Positions 7,877 through 16,465 of a stretch of DNA of 64,000 nt are shown here, piece after piece. The position numbers were made by a program, and so were the translations under genes. This stretch comes from Lachnospiraceae bacterium AC2031. GTDB taxonomy: Bacteria > Bacillota > Clostridia > Lachnospirales > Lachnospiraceae. Numbering within the stretch: position 1 is the first letter of the stretch; each line of letters opens with the position of its first letter. The notes under the pieces were generated by a model that was given only the letters and a program-made list of their open reading frames with translations, did not search any database and had not been told where the DNA came from. The stretch covers positions 124,001-188,000 of the forward strand of contig JIAB01000001.1 in assembly GCA_000687975.1 (NCBI GenBank). Reading direction: 5' to 3'.

Positions 7877-10105
7877 ATGTCAGATAATATTATTTCTAAG
7901 AAAAAAAAGAATAAGAAGAAGGTTAAAAAATCTTCCTCAAAACCAATGGAGGTTTTAAACGAAGATTCAAACGAGGAATCTGGTGAAGTTTCCAGTGATA
8001 GTTCTAGCGAGGAAGCCGCTAAAACTGTTAAGGAGCACCGGATTAGAAAAGCGATTGCCGATAAGATTCGCCGTTCGTATGAGTTCCCATTATGGAAGTG
8101 GCTTATTATCCTTCTTGTTGTTTCTCTCTTTGAAGGAGTTCTTCTTGAGATACTTGGAAGAAGGTCTCTTCTAAGTCCATTTGTTTTTATAATCCATAAC
8201 CCATTAGTTTTTGTATATAATGTTTTGATTCTTTTCTGTACACTGTCTATTGGTCTTATGTTCAAGAGACGTGGATTTGCTATGGGACTGATCTTTCTCC
8301 TGTGGTTTGCGGTAGGATTTATTAATTTCGTATTGCTAGGATATAGAATCACGCCTTTCTCGGCTATTGATTTCCTGATGTTTACTGATGTGCTTAGTAT
8401 GTTTAACATCTATTTTAATCTGGGGCAGAGAATAGCGATAGTTGTTGGAATAATAGTTTTTATAATAATTATTGTTTTGGCATTCTTAAAAATCCCTAAG
8501 ATAAAAGGTAAAGTTAATTATGTACAAGGATCTATAGTAGTTCTTATTTCATTTGTCTTTGTTTACATTATGACATTTCTTGCTTTGGAGAATTCGCTTA
8601 TTTCTGATAAGTTTACGAATCTTGGTACTGCTTATAAGAGTTATGGATTTGTGTATTGCTTCTCAAACAGCGTTATTGATCAGGGTATTTCTAAACCTGA
8701 TGATTATAACCAGGCATCTATGGATTCACTTATGAATGATCTTAAGCATGCAGATAAGCCGGAAAGACATTTTAAATATAAGAATAATAAAAAGCAGTTG
8801 CCTGATATTATAGTTATACAGCTTGAGTCTTTTATAGATATAGGACGTGTAAATAATGTTACAACTGATAAAGAGTCAATTCCTAACTTCAAGAAATTTG
8901 AAGAGGAGTATCCTTCGGGATTCCTGACGGTCCCAGCTATCGGTGCTGGTACAGCTAATACAGAATTTGAGATTGTTACTGGAATGAATAGTAAGGTGTT
9001 TGGTGCAGGAGAGTATCCATATAAGACAATCCTCACTGAAACTCCTTGCGAGAGTATGGCGCAGCTGCTTCTTAGAGAAGGCTACGGAACACATGCTATT
9101 CATAATAATAAAGCAAAATTCTACTCGAGAGATATAACTTATGCAAATCTTGGTTTCCAGACATTTACATCTCTCGAATATATGCTTGATTTCAATCGTA
9201 CTGAAACAGGCTGGGCTAAAGATGATTGTCTTCCTACAGAGATAATAAATGCTCTTGATTATGACGAGGAACCTGACTTTGTATTTACTATATCGGTTCA
9301 GGGACATGGTAGATATCCAAAGACAAAGCTTAAATGTGAGGAACATGTTCATGTAGAAGTTCAGAATGAAGACGAAGAACTTGCTCAGGAGCTATCCTTC
9401 CAGTTTGGTTATTTTGTTAATCAGTGTTATGAAATGGATGAAATGATAGCTGATCTCAAAAAACGTCTTGATGAGCGTGGTGATGATTATGTACTTCTTC
9501 TTTATGGAGATCATATTCCTTCGCTATCATTTGACGATGATCAGTTTAATTCGGGAACACAGTCTCAGACAGAATATGTAATCGTTAATAATATTGGTCT
9601 GGATCTTGAAGATAGAGATATGTATGCTTATGAAATGTCTGATTATCTGATGCGTGGTATCGGATTTGAAGGTGGAGTCATGCAGAAGATACATAATAGA
9701 TATTATAACGATGATCCGCTGGTTGATAATCATGAATATCACCGTGATGTTCTGCTTGCTGAGTATGATATGCTCTATGGAGATCATTTTGTTTATAACT
9801 ATATCAAACCTTATGAGAAACAGGATATGAGACTTGGTCTATATGATATAACTGTAAGCAACATGGAATATAACGCTTTTAGTAACAGTATCACTGTCAG
9901 AGGAGAGAATTTTACCCCATTCTCAAAAATTCTCATAAATGATGAGAGACAAGAAACTCTCTACGTTGACAGTACGACTCTGATGATAGTTCCAGATGAT
10001 GTAGATAAGATGCCAGAGGTTGATGATGAATACTGTGTTGCTCAGATAGATAAAGATAAGCATGAACTAAGTCGTTCAAACACTAAGAAATATGGTAGGA
10101 GATAA
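7877..10105 (+). CDS. LtaS-family membrane sulfatase-fold transferase (LTA synthase-like)
   Basis: A 742-residue membrane enzyme. Residues 1-60 are a cytoplasmic tail very rich in Lys and then Ser/Glu. Five hydrophobic helices follow at about 70-240. The extracytoplasmic catalytic domain, about 285-620, has the alkaline-phosphatase/sulfatase fold signatures of LtaS: VIQLESF (metal Glu), GTANTEFE with the likely nucleophile Thr, and YGDHIP (metal Asp-His). A C-terminal beta-rich domain, about 670-735, is an addition to the usual architecture. The family transfers glycerol-phosphate or phosphoethanolamine-type groups to cell-surface polymers; the exact polymer is not knowable here. The ATG at 7877 is chosen, though no clear ribosome-binding site precedes it; an in-frame TTG at 7859 is the alternative. 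Confidence 0.88.
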   Translation: MSDNIISKKKKNKKKVKKSSSKPMEVLNEDSNEESGEVSSDSSSEEAAKTVKEHRIRKAIADKIRRSYEFPLWKWLIILLVVSLFEGVLLEILGRRSLLSPFVFIIHNPLVFVYNVLILFCTLSIGLMFKRRGFAMGLIFLLWFAVGFINFVLLGYRITPFSAIDFLMFTDVLSMFNIYFNLGQRIAIVVGIIVFIIIIVLAFLKIPKIKGKVNYVQGSIVVLISFVFVYIMTFLALENSLISDKFTNLGTAYKSYGFVYCFSNSVIDQGISKPDDYNQASMDSLMNDLKHADKPERHFKYKNNKKQLPDIIVIQLESFIDIGRVNNVTTDKESIPNFKKFEEEYPSGFLTVPAIGAGTANTEFEIVTGMNSKVFGAGEYPYKTILTETPCESMAQLLLREGYGTHAIHNNKAKFYSRDITYANLGFQTFTSLEYMLDFNRTETGWAKDDCLPTEIINALDYDEEPDFVFTISVQGHGRYPKTKLKCEEHVHVEVQNEDEELAQELSFQFGYFVNQCYEMDEMIADLKKRLDERGDDYVLLLYGDHIPSLSFDDDQFNSGTQSQTEYVIVNNIGLDLEDRDMYAYEMSDYLMRGIGFEGGVMQKIHNRYYNDDPLVDNHEYHRDVLLAEYDMLYGDHFVYNYIKPYEKQDMRLGLYDITVSNMEYNAFSNSITVRGENFTPFSKILINDERQETLYVDSTTLMIVPDDVDKMPEVDDEYCVAQIDKDKHELSRSNTKKYGRR

Positions 10106-10131
10106 AAGTCTATAGAATAATCTACAGACTT
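10106..10131 (+). other. Stem-loop between the LtaS-like gene and typA
   Basis: An 11-base stem with one mismatch (AAGTCTATAGA / TCTACAGACTT) and an ATAA loop starts directly after the stop codon. It has no T-run, so it is more likely a processing or stability structure than a terminator. Confidence 0.4.
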
Positions 10132-10153
10132 AAAAATAGAGGAGAAATTATAG

Positions 10154-11983
10154 ATGGTAAGAGAAGATATTAGAAATGTTGCAATCATTGCTCACGTTGA
10201 TCACGGTAAGACTACTCTTGTAGATGGTCTGCTCCGTCAAAGTGGTGTTTTCAGAGAAAATCAGGAAGTTGCTGAAAGAGTAATGGATTCCAACGACATA
10301 GAAAGAGAGCGTGGTATTACAATTCTTTCAAAGAATACTGCTGTATTCTATGATGGAGTAAAGATCAACATTATCGATACACCAGGACATGCTGATTTCG
10401 GTGGAGAAGTTGAGCGAGTTCTGAAGATGGTAAATGGAGTTATCCTCGTAGTTGATGCTTTCGAAGGACCTATGCCTCAGACAAGATTCGTACTTCAGAA
10501 AGCTCTTGCACTTAATCTTTCTGTTATCGTCTGTGTAAATAAGATTGATAGACCTGATGCAAGACCTGAAGCGGTTGAGGAAGAAGTACTTGAACTCCTT
10601 CTTGATCTTGATGCAAATGAAGAACAGCTTGATTGCCCATTTGTATATGCTTCAGCTAGAGATGGTGTAGCTTCTTATACACCTGATGAAAAGGGAACAG
10701 ATATGAAGCCTCTTTTTGAAACTATCCTTAAGTCTATACCGGCTCCAGAAGGTGATCCAGAAAGAGGAACACAGATTCTTATCAGTACTATAGATTACAA
10801 TGAATATACAGGCCGTATCGGTGTAGGTAAAGTAGATAACGGTTCTATAAAAGTTAATCAGGAAGCGCTTATAGTAAATCATCATGATCCTGACCGTAAG
10901 GAAAAGGTAAAGATTTCGAAGCTTTACGAATATGATGGACTTTCAAAGGTCGATGTAGATGAAGCTTCAGTTGGATCAATCGTTGCTGTTGCAGGTATTG
11001 CAGATCTTAAGATTGGAGATACAATCTGCTCGTTAGATCAGCCGGATGCGATTCCATTTCAAAAGATATCTGATCCTACAATTTCAATGAATTTCATGGT
11101 AAATGATTCTCCTCTGGCAGGTAAAGAAGGTAAGTTTGTTACCAGCCGCCAGATCAGAGATAGATTATATAGAGAGCTTAACACTGATGTTTCTCTTCGT
11201 GTAGAGGATACTGAGTCAACAGATTGCTTCAAGGTATCTGGACGTGGAGAATTACATTTGTCAGTTCTTATCGAAAATATGCGTCGTGAAGGCTATGAGT
11301 TCGCTGTAAGTAAGGCTGAGGTTATCTATAAGACCAATGAGCTTGGAAAGAAGGAAGAGCCTTATGAGATGGCTGTAATCGATGTGCCAGAAGAGTTTGC
11401 TGGAACAGTTATCAATATGCTCAGTACACGTAAGGGTGAGCTTGTTGGAATGGCTACAGTAAACAGCGGAAATACAAGACTTGAATTTAGAATCCCTTCC
11501 CGTGGTCTGATTGGATTCCGAGGTGAATTCCTTACAGCTACAAAGGGAAATGGAGTCATCAATACAATATTTGACGGTTATGACTATTTCAAGGGCGAGA
11601 TGAGCTATAGAAGCAACGGTAGTCTTATTGCTTTTGAGGCTGGTACTTCTGTAACTTATGGCTTGTTTAATGCTCAGGAAAGAGGTACACTGTTTATTGG
11701 CGCTGGCGAAGAAGTTTACGCTGGTATGGTTGTAGGTGAGACAGGACGTCAGGAAGACATTGAAGTAAATGTTTGCAAGACTAAGCATCTTACTAATACA
11801 CGTTCTTCAGGAGCTGATGAGGCACTTAAGCTTGTTCCACCTAGACAGCTTAGCCTTGAGCAATCATTAGATTTCCTTGATACAGATGAGCTTCTTGAAA
11901 TCACTCCAGAACATCTACGTATCAGAAAGAAGATTCTTGATTCAAGACTTCGCATGCGTGCAAATCGTCAGGCAAATTCATAA
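10154..11983 (+). CDS. typA: Ribosome-binding translational GTPase TypA/BipA
   Basis: A 609-residue TypA/BipA of normal length. It is a translation-factor GTPase that binds the ribosome and helps assembly and stress adaptation. The G domain shows AHVDHGKTT (G1), the RGITI switch I region, [10 protein letters not shown] (G3) and [10 protein letters not shown] (G4). It is followed by EF-G-like domains II, III and V and the BipA-specific C-terminal domain with [11 protein letters not shown]. The ribosome-binding site AGAGGAGAAA precedes the ATG. pncB follows 16 bases after the stop, so the two are probably one transcript. Confidence 0.97.
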   Translation: MVREDIRNVAIIAHVDHGKTTLVDGLLRQSGVFRENQEVAERVMDSNDIERERGITILSKNTAVFYDGVKINIIDTPGHADFGGEVERVLKMVNGVILVVDAFEGPMPQTRFVLQKALALNLSVIVCVNKIDRPDARPEAVEEEVLELLLDLDANEEQLDCPFVYASARDGVASYTPDEKGTDMKPLFETILKSIPAPEGDPERGTQILISTIDYNEYTGRIGVGKVDNGSIKVNQEALIVNHHDPDRKEKVKISKLYEYDGLSKVDVDEASVGSIVAVAGIADLKIGDTICSLDQPDAIPFQKISDPTISMNFMVNDSPLAGKEGKFVTSRQIRDRLYRELNTDVSLRVEDTESTDCFKVSGRGELHLSVLIENMRREGYEFAVSKAEVIYKTNELGKKEEPYEMAVIDVPEEFAGTVINMLSTRKGELVGMATVNSGNTRLEFRIPSRGLIGFRGEFLTATKGNGVINTIFDGYDYFKGEMSYRSNGSLIAFEAGTSVTYGLFNAQERGTLFIGAGEEVYAGMVVGETGRQEDIEVNVCKTKHLTNTRSSGADEALKLVPPRQLSLEQSLDFLDTDELLEITPEHLRIRKKILDSRLRMRANRQANS

Positions 11984-11999
11984 AGGAAGGTATAAAGTA

Positions 12000-13442
12000 A
12001 TGAGAAATCTGACAATGTTAATGGATTACTATGAGTTAACCATGGCAAATGGCTACTTTGTAACGGGGAACAAAGATAAAATCGCTGTATTTGATATGTT
12101 CTACAGAACCAATCCTGATGAGGGCGGATTCGTAATCAGTGCTGGTCTTGAAATGCTTATTGATTATGTTCAGGGACTTAAATTTACAGATGATGATATA
12201 GAATACCTTAGAGGAAGAAACATGTTTGATGAAGGCTTCCTCGAGTATCTTAGAAACTTTAAGTTTACAGGTACTATTGAGGCTGTTCCTGAGGGTACTA
12301 TAGTTTATCCTAATATTCCTATAGTTACTGTCACAGCTCCAATTATTGAAGCTCAGCTGATTGAAACAATGCTTCTTATCTGCATTAACTTCCAGTCACT
12401 TATTGCTACAAAGGCTAACCGAATTGCCAGAGCAGCAGGAGATGCAGTAGTTATGGAGTTTGGTGCCAGACGTGCCCAGGGACCTGATGCAGCTGTATGG
12501 GGCACAAGAGCTTGCTTTATTGGTGGAGTAAATACAACGGCTACAGTTATGGCTGATCAGCAGTTTGGTGTAACTGCAGTTGGTACAATGGCTCACAGTT
12601 GGATTGAGTTCTTCCCATCAGAATATGAGGCGTTTAAAGCATATGCTGAAATCTATCCAGATAACAGCGTACTTCTTATAGATACTTATGACATTCTTGG
12701 TAGCGGTCTTCCAAATGCTATCAAAGTAGCTCATGAAGTTCTTGAACCAATGGGTAAGCGTCTTAAGGGTGTTCGTATAGATAGTGGAGACCTTGCTTAC
12801 TTCTCAAAGGCAATTCGTAGACAGCTTGATGCTGAAGGTCTTAATGACTGCTCTGTTGTTGTATCTAACAGCGTTGATGAGTACTTAATAGATTCACTTA
12901 ACAAGCAGGGGGCAAGAATCAACTCTTATGGTGTTGGAGAAAGAATGATCACATCAAAGTCTGATCCGGTATTTGGCGGTGTATATAAGCTTGTTGCTGT
13001 TAAGGACGGAGAGACATTCGTTCCAAAGATTAAGATTTCTGAAAATATAGAAAAGATTACAAATCCTGGAAAGAAAAAGGTTTATCGTATCTATTCTCAG
13101 AAAACAGGATATGCTATCGCAGATCTTCTTACTATGGCTGATGAAGAGCCTGATTTCAGCGACGCGTATCAGTTTGTAGATCCTAAGCAGCCATGGAAGA
13201 ATATGAAATTCAGAAATGTTGAAGCTAAGCCTCTTCAGGTAACGATCTTTAAGGATGGAGAGCTTGTATATGAAAAGCCAACTCTTAAAGAAATTCAGGC
13301 TTTTGTAAAGAAGCAGCTTAGCTCAGAGATATGGGAGGAGGAACAGCGTTTCTATAATCCTCATACTCATTATCTTGATCTTTCACAGAAGCTTTACGAT
13401 GTTAAGAAGGAACTTCTTTCTGGCGTAGAGTATGTAGATTAA
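12000..13442 (+). CDS. pncB: Nicotinate phosphoribosyltransferase
   Basis: A 480-residue enzyme that converts nicotinate and PRPP to nicotinate mononucleotide for NAD salvage. Landmarks are the N-terminal MDYYELTMANGYF, the central FGARRAQGPDAA, the catalytic His region GTMAHSWIEFF and the phosphate-binding VRIDSGDLAY. The frame extends upstream into typA, but AGGAAGG (11984-11990), which begins right after the typA stop, sets the start at the ATG at 12000. No strong terminator follows; only a weak AGGT hairpin near 13459-13477. Confidence 0.95.
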   Translation: MRNLTMLMDYYELTMANGYFVTGNKDKIAVFDMFYRTNPDEGGFVISAGLEMLIDYVQGLKFTDDDIEYLRGRNMFDEGFLEYLRNFKFTGTIEAVPEGTIVYPNIPIVTVTAPIIEAQLIETMLLICINFQSLIATKANRIARAAGDAVVMEFGARRAQGPDAAVWGTRACFIGGVNTTATVMADQQFGVTAVGTMAHSWIEFFPSEYEAFKAYAEIYPDNSVLLIDTYDILGSGLPNAIKVAHEVLEPMGKRLKGVRIDSGDLAYFSKAIRRQLDAEGLNDCSVVVSNSVDEYLIDSLNKQGARINSYGVGERMITSKSDPVFGGVYKLVAVKDGETFVPKIKISENIEKITNPGKKKVYRIYSQKTGYAIADLLTMADEEPDFSDAYQFVDPKQPWKNMKFRNVEAKPLQVTIFKDGELVYEKPTLKEIQAFVKKQLSSEIWEEEQRFYNPHTHYLDLSQKLYDVKKELLSGVEYVD

Positions 13443-13482
13443 TCCTCACTGTTAAATACCTACCTCTAATAGGTTTTTATGG

Positions 13483-13511
13483 TTGAAAAAATCTCCTATA
13501 AATGATACTAT
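13483..13511 (+). promoter_or_regulatory. Probable promoter of the FHA gene
   Basis: TTGAAA (13483-13488), a 17-base spacer and TACTAT (13506-13511), 37 bases before the GTG start at 13548. Confidence 0.55.
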
Positions 13512-13547
13512 TGTAGTGTATGAGAGATCTATATGGAGGGTTACAGT

Positions 13548-14465
13548 GTGGAAGATGTAAATAATCAGAGCTATGATGAATTCACACTTAATTTCAAACT
13601 GGAAGAGGATGTTCCTATCGATCAGTATGAGATGACCATGTATAACTACGAGTTCGTTGGGAATAGAACAAAGTGTTCTTGTGTTGCAATAGATGGGGTT
13701 AGAGCACTTCAGTTTAAGGTTCCTGCAACTCTGCCATTGGAACAATTCCTGCGTAAGCAGTTATATAAGGGTGAATTCCTATCAATATTATCGAATATTC
13801 TTAATCAGCTTATTTATTTTAATGAGAATAATATGCCGCTGAATAAGTTGTTGCTTAATGTTCATTATATGTATATTGAGCTTTCTACTTTTGACATTCA
13901 GCTGCTTTATATGCCAGTTAATAAGAAATTTGCTGATTGTAATGTGACTGAATTTATTCAGACATTTATTGGCAAGGTAAGATTTGCGAATATGGCTTCT
14001 GTTCAGTGTGTTGATCAGATACTTAAGTTCCTTGACAGTAAATTGATGTTCAATCTGGAAGAGTTTTATCAGTATATTCTTTCTCTTGAACAGAAGAGTA
14101 TCATGGAAGATCAGGGCGAGCCAGAAGAGGATACACCGGTTGTACAGACCACCTCTGAAAGCTACAGTAATCCAGTTCCTTATCTTGTAAGAATTAAGAC
14201 CAATGAGCTGATACCAATACTTCATAAGGAGTTTATGGTTGGTAAGTCAGTTAACTGTGATTATCAGATAATTGACAATAAGAAAGTCAGCAGGAAGCAT
14301 GCTATATTCAGAATTAGTAATGGTGAATGTTATGTTCGTGATAATGCTTCCACAAACCATACTTTTATTAACGGACAGCTTCTTCAGCCAGGAGTTGAAG
14401 TAATGCTTTCAAATGATGATAATATTCGTATGGGTGATGAAGAATTCAAATATTGGGTTAGATAA
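13548..14465 (+). CDS. FHA-domain protein with an N-terminal DUF6382-like region
   Basis: A 305-residue soluble protein. Residues 1-170 form a domain of the kind seen in DUF6382 proteins (assignment from memory of its pattern: an N-terminal beta region, then a helical segment with repeated Leu/Asn). An acidic linker lies near 195-205. The C-terminal FHA domain, about 220-303, keeps the phosphothreonine-binding motifs: VGKSVNCDYQI, KVSRKHAIF and DNASTNHTFINGQ. It should read Ser/Thr phosphorylation, but no kinase is in the window. GTG 13548 is taken as the start because GGAGGG lies 7 bases upstream; an in-frame ATG at 13533 overlaps that site. Confidence 0.82.
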   Translation: MEDVNNQSYDEFTLNFKLEEDVPIDQYEMTMYNYEFVGNRTKCSCVAIDGVRALQFKVPATLPLEQFLRKQLYKGEFLSILSNILNQLIYFNENNMPLNKLLLNVHYMYIELSTFDIQLLYMPVNKKFADCNVTEFIQTFIGKVRFANMASVQCVDQILKFLDSKLMFNLEEFYQYILSLEQKSIMEDQGEPEEDTPVVQTTSESYSNPVPYLVRIKTNELIPILHKEFMVGKSVNCDYQIIDNKKVSRKHAIFRISNGECYVRDNASTNHTFINGQLLQPGVEVMLSNDDNIRMGDEEFKYWVR

Positions 14466-14495
14466 CTAACTCTTTTTTGAATATATAGGGTGAGA

Positions 14496-14531
14496 AAAAA
14501 TGAGCAGTGGATATTTCCACTGCTCATTTTT
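14496..14531. terminator. Bidirectional terminator between FHA gene and argH
   Basis: A perfect 15-base-pair stem (AAAAATGAGCAGTGG and its complement) around a 6-base loop. A-run on one side and T-run on the other serve both convergent genes. Confidence 0.9.
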
Positions 14532-14538
14532 CGTTATA

Positions 14539-15918
14539 TTATATGTTGTTTAAAAACTCTTCATTAATTGCAATAACCTGTTTCATTGCATCAGGTCCAG
14601 GAGCTCCTATGGTGTTACGTTTTCCTACACAAGTTTCAAGACTTATTGCATCATAGATATCTTCATTAAAGACAGGGGATATTTCTTTAAATTCATCTAT
14701 TGAGAGCTCATCGATTGCCTTATTGTTATCGATACAGTAGAGGACCAGTCGACCAATAATTCCGTGAGCATCTCTAAATGGAACTCCATTTTTTACTAAA
14801 TAATCAGCTGCGTCAGTAGCATTTGTGAAACCATTCATTGCACTAATCTTCATATTATCCTTATTGAGCTTCATTGTACTGATCATACCATTAAAGAGTG
14901 CTATACATCCCTTCACAGTATCAATCGCATCAAAGGTAAGTTCTTTATCCTCCTGCATATCCTTATTATATGCAAGTGGAATTCCCTTCATTGTTGTAAG
15001 AATAGATATAAGCGCACCGTAAACACGACCAGTTTTTCCTCTAACAAGCTCTGCAATATCAGGATTCTTCTTCTGAGGCATTATTGAACTTCCTGTACTG
15101 TAAGCATCATCAAGCTCAACAAACTGATACTCATTTGAATTCCAAATGATGATTTCCTCTGAAAATCTTGCGAGGTGCATTGCAATGGTTGAAAGCGCAG
15201 ATAATAACTCGATTAAATAATCTCTATCAGATACTGAATCCATACTATTAAGTGTTGGGCCATAGAACTCAAGTAAATCAGCTGTAAGCTTTCTATCAAG
15301 AGGATATGTTGTACCCGCAAGAGCACCTGCTCCAAGAGGACAATAATTCATTCTGTCGTAGATATCGCACATTCTATCAAAATCTCTCTTAAACATTTCC
15401 ATATAAGCACCAACGTGATGTGCAAATGTTACTGGCTGAGCTTTCTGAAGATGAGTAAAACCTGGCATATAGGTATCAAGATTATCTTTCATAAGAGAGT
15501 GGAGAGTAGTCATAAGTTCTTTAAGAAGATCCTTAATGTTTACAATCTCATCTCTTGTATAAAGTCTCATATCAAGAGCTACCTGATCATTACGGCTTCG
15601 ACCGGTATGAAGCTTCTTTCCTGTATCACCGATTCTATCAATAAGAGTGGCTTCAACAAAACTGTGAATATCTTCGTATTTAGATGAAATCTCAAGTTTT
15701 CCAGATTCAACATCAGAAAGAATTCCCTCAAGGCCATCAATAATTGCTTTGGATTCTTCCTTAGTGATAATACCACATTCGCCAAGCATAGTGGCATGAG
15801 CTATACTACCACGAATATCCTGCTTATAGAATTTCTGATCAAATGAGATAGAAGCGTTAAAGTTATATACGAGCTGGTCAGTTTCTTTTGTGAAACGACC
15901 TCCCCAAAGTTGTGCCAT
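14539..15918 (-). CDS. argH: Argininosuccinate lyase
   Basis: ArgH splits argininosuccinate to arginine and fumarate, the last step of arginine synthesis. The 459-residue protein starts [14 protein letters not shown], as is typical, and carries the fumarase/aspartase superfamily signature [12 protein letters not shown] in the mobile loop with the catalytic Ser. [13 protein letters not shown] and [10 protein letters not shown] are also family-specific. AGAGGT stands before the ATG. It is alone on this strand, with no argG beside it, and converges with the FHA gene over a shared terminator. Confidence 0.97.
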   Translation of the reverse strand: MAQLWGGRFTKETDQLVYNFNASISFDQKFYKQDIRGSIAHATMLGECGIITKEESKAIIDGLEGILSDVESGKLEISSKYEDIHSFVEATLIDRIGDTGKKLHTGRSRNDQVALDMRLYTRDEIVNIKDLLKELMTTLHSLMKDNLDTYMPGFTHLQKAQPVTFAHHVGAYMEMFKRDFDRMCDIYDRMNYCPLGAGALAGTTYPLDRKLTADLLEFYGPTLNSMDSVSDRDYLIELLSALSTIAMHLARFSEEIIIWNSNEYQFVELDDAYSTGSSIMPQKKNPDIAELVRGKTGRVYGALISILTTMKGIPLAYNKDMQEDKELTFDAIDTVKGCIALFNGMISTMKLNKDNMKISAMNGFTNATDAADYLVKNGVPFRDAHGIIGRLVLYCIDNNKAIDELSIDEFKEISPVFNEDIYDAISLETCVGKRNTIGAPGPDAMKQVIAINEEFLNNI

Positions 15919-16201
15919 AATATGTACCTCTTTTCTAAGTATATCCCCAAAAGATGATGTCTATTTGAAGCGGGATACCTTTATAATCAACGATACTTAG
16001 TTTAATACATAGAGTGCTAAGAGGCAAGAAACAATTTGATTAAATCATAAAGATAATAGATAACAAAAAATGGATAAAAACGCACCAAAATGGTTTACAT
16101 AATTCATAAAAATCAAGTGAATTAGTGATTTTCACTTCTCAAACCTCGTTTTCTCTCCTCTTTACTAAGCAAAGTTTGTGCAATTTTACCTAAAGTATTT
16201 G
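15919..16201. other. Divergent argH/htpG spacer, no gene seen
   Basis: A+T-rich sequence between argH and the htpG control region. It should hold the argH promoter, but I find no convincing pair of boxes on the minus strand. A lone GAGTGCTAA at 16012-16020 resembles half a CIRCE site. Confidence 0.4.
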
Positions 16202-16230
16202 TTGATTTATCACAAAGAGTGTGGTATTAT
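16202..16230 (+). promoter_or_regulatory. Upstream promoter in the htpG control region
   Basis: TTGATT (16202-16207), a 17-base spacer and TATTAT (16225-16230). A transcript would start near 16237 and run straight into the hairpin at 16285. Confidence 0.55.
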
Positions 16231-16236
16231 TAAATC

Positions 16237-16322
16237 ATCAAAAGAGAGAGTTATATAATAATACTTAAAAACCATCCTTTCACCGAAAATCCCAAGTGTT
16301 AACCCACTTGGGATTTTCATGG
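16237..16322 (+). ncRNA. Candidate short RNA or attenuated leader upstream of htpG
   Basis: An unoccupied stretch of about 85 bases between a promoter-like pair (16202-16230) and a strong hairpin at 16285-16318: 14 perfect base pairs (GAAAATCCCAAGTG with its complement) around TTAACC, ending ATTTTC. The single-stranded part before the hairpin contains CCATCCTTTCACC, which could pair with purine-rich ribosome-binding sites. It may be a small RNA with its own terminator, or the long-leader form of the htpG message. The start and the function are inference. Confidence 0.35.
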
Positions 16323-16334
16323 GAGATAACATCG

Positions 16335-16361
16335 TTAGCACTCTAACCTTGAGAGTGCTAA
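16335..16361 (+). promoter_or_regulatory. CIRCE operator (HrcA site) of htpG
   Basis: A perfect consensus TTAGCACTC-N9-GAGTGCTAA. It ends 7 bases before the -35 box of the htpG promoter. The other copy in this window controls groESL. The expected repressor, HrcA, is not encoded in the window. Confidence 0.95.
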
Positions 16362-16368
16362 TTTTTTG

Positions 16369-16397
16369 TTGACATTTATCTTTATACGTCTTATTAT
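16369..16397 (+). promoter_or_regulatory. htpG promoter
   Basis: Consensus TTGACA (16369-16374), a 17-base spacer and TATTAT (16392-16397), placed directly after the CIRCE site. Confidence 0.8.
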
Positions 16398-16465
16398 CTT
16401 TTAGGGTATTTAATACCCTATATTTTTTTGACATAAATACATTTAAGAAAAGAGGCGTTTTTATT

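Noticed and set aside
13459-13477. Possible pncB terminator (ACCT/AGGT with T5)
   Set aside because: A stem of only three to four pairs is too weak to call.
16012-16020. GAGTGCTAA, half of a CIRCE site, near argH
   Set aside because: The base sequence 9 bases to the left does not match TTAGCACTC, so no operator is formed.
16210-16434. Minus-strand open frame of 74 codons over the htpG control region
   Set aside because: It overlaps the CIRCE site, the promoter and the hairpin, and lacks a ribosome-binding site.
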